The notes under the pieces are model-generated. The model was not told where the DNA came from and did not search any database. It worked only from the letters and a program-made list of their open reading frames with translations. A program made the position numbers and the translations under genes. This document shows positions 6,592 through 7,184 of a stretch of DNA of 7,184 nucleotides, one piece after another. This DNA is from a bacterium. GTDB taxonomy: Bacteria; Krumholzibacteriota; Krumholzibacteria; LZORAL124-64-63. The stretch is taken from assembly GCA_021767885.1 (NCBI GenBank), contig JAASSM010000080.1:1-7184 (forward strand), written 5' to 3'. Each line of letters starts with the position of its first letter. Positions within the stretch are counted from its first letter, which is position 1.

Positions 6592-7181
6592 GCCCGGTCC
6601 TCTCGCAGGACGTGATCGACGGCCGCCGGCAGGTCGGCCACCACCGGCACCTCCGTCCGGTCGGCCAGCCGGTGCTGCTGTGCCGCGCCGTGGCCGGTGC
6701 GCACCAGCACCGGCCGCAGGCCATGCTGGAGGGCGAGATCCACGTCGGAGACCTTGTCGCCGATGACCCAGGACCGCGCCGGGTCCCAGGCGAAGTGGGC
6801 CGCGGCCTCCTCCAGGAGGCCGGGCGCCGGCTTGCGGCAGCGGCAGCCCTGGTCCGGAGCATGGGGGCAGTAGAAGAACCCGTCCAGCGACGCGTCCGCC
6901 GCGGCCAGCAGGGCGGCGAGACGGGTCATCACCGCCTCGAGATCGGCGGCGGAGAAGCGCCCGCGGCCCAGTCCCGACTGGTTGGAGACGCCGATGAGCT
7001 GGTAGCCCGCGGTCCGGGCGCGCCGCAATGCCGCCGGCACCCCGGGGATGAGTTCCACGTCCCGGGCCCGGGCCAGGTAGTCGCGGTCCACCACCAGCAC
7101 CCCGTCGCGGTCGAGGAAGAGCGTGGGTCCAGGCGTCGCCCGGAAGGGCCGGGAATCCTCGCCCGGCGGCAGCCAGCGCAT
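6588..7181 (-). CDS. gmhB: D-glycero-D-manno-heptose 1,7-bisphosphate 7-phosphatase GmhB (HAD family)
   Basis: GmhB removes the 7-phosphate from heptose 1,7-bisphosphate in the cytoplasm, giving heptose 1-phosphate for activation to ADP-heptose. The 197-residue protein has all HAD motifs: FLDRDGV (22-28) with nucleophile D24 and acid/base D26, SNQSGLGRG (66-74) with S66, and GDKVSD (141-146) with D142. The zinc loop special to this family is present as YCPHAPDQGCRC (104-115), with ligands C105, H107, C113 and C115. K117 follows in RKP. The zinc loop separates GmhB from histidinol-phosphatase-only and other HAD enzymes, although bifunctional HisB N-domains are related. ATG 7181 gives about 18 residues before the first HAD strand, a little longer than usual. 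The ribosome site is off the window. The bases CTGATG at the edge could be the stop of a preceding overlapping gene (TGATG). The anomer preference (ADP- or GDP-heptose route) is not clear from sequence, though two GT9 genes next door favour the ADP/LPS route. Confidence 0.93.
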   Translation of the reverse strand: MRWLPPGEDSRPFRATPGPTLFLDRDGVLVVDRDYLARARDVELIPGVPAALRRARTAGYQLIGVSNQSGLGRGRFSAADLEAVMTRLAALLAAADASLDGFFYCPHAPDQGCRCRKPAPGLLEEAAAHFAWDPARSWVIGDKVSDVDLALQHGLRPVLVRTGHGAAQQHRLADRTEVPVVADLPAAVDHVLREDRA

Positions 7182-7184
7182 CAG

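Noticed and set aside
5524..6615. Plus-strand open frame of about 363 codons
   Set aside because: It is antisense to the first GT9 gene, has no family motif and has a shadow-like composition.
5423..6862. In-frame upstream extension of the second GT9 gene making an 834-residue protein
   Set aside because: The extra part is an out-of-frame shadow of gmhB and the first GT9 gene. The real start at 5422 has AGGAG at the right distance and an ATGA overlap.

Overview
This is a GC-rich window (about 70% GC by eye) from a Gram-negative, lipopolysaccharide-making bacterium. The evidence is a heptose-phosphate phosphatase, two heptosyltransferase-family enzymes and an exported envelope protein encoded together. 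Nothing in the sequence fixes the phylum. A high-GC proteobacterium, myxobacterium-like lineage or a member of the FCB/candidate phyla would all fit. Every supportable gene lies on the minus strand, so the window reads from right to left. It holds no RNA genes, insertion sequences, CRISPR arrays or phage genes that I can see.

Layout in transcription order: (1) gmhB, a HAD-family heptose-bisphosphate phosphatase (7181-6588). (2) A first GT9 heptosyltransferase-family protein (6591-5419). (3) A second, divergent GT9 protein (5422-4358). (4) An exported DUF3108-type protein of unknown function (4361-3501). (5) A multi-spanning GT39/ArnT-like GT-C glycosyltransferase that starts at GTG (3508-1871). 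(6) A short monotopic polyprenyl-phosphate sugar-phosphate transferase (1857-1168). (7) acpS, holo-ACP synthase (1116-739). Genes 1 to 5 overlap their neighbours by 4 or 8 bases, gene 6 follows after 13 bases and gene 7 after 51 bases. This looks like one translationally coupled operon whose promoter lies to the right of the window. A 130-base gap then contains a good sigma70-like promoter (TTGTCT, 17 bases, TATGCT) and a GC-rich hairpin, followed by (8) a PhzF-family gene that starts at GTG 608 and runs off the left edge.

How the genes fit together: gmhB supplies heptose 1-phosphate for ADP-heptose. The two GT9 enzymes would add heptose, or a related sugar, to the LPS core at the inner membrane. 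The sugar-phosphate transferase would start an undecaprenyl-linked glycan. The GT-C enzyme would transfer a sugar from a polyprenyl carrier on the periplasmic side. The DUF3108 protein, placed between cytoplasmic and membrane glycosyltransferases, is the least understood member and probably acts in the periplasm on the same envelope pathway. acpS is a housekeeping gene at the tail of the operon. The phzF-like gene appears to be a separate unit.

I found no clear new mobile, defence or regulatory system. The points most worth a second look are the DUF3108 protein inside the heptose/glycan operon, acpS attached to an envelope operon, the altered N-terminal motifs of the PhzF homologue, and the promoter plus hairpin in front of it.
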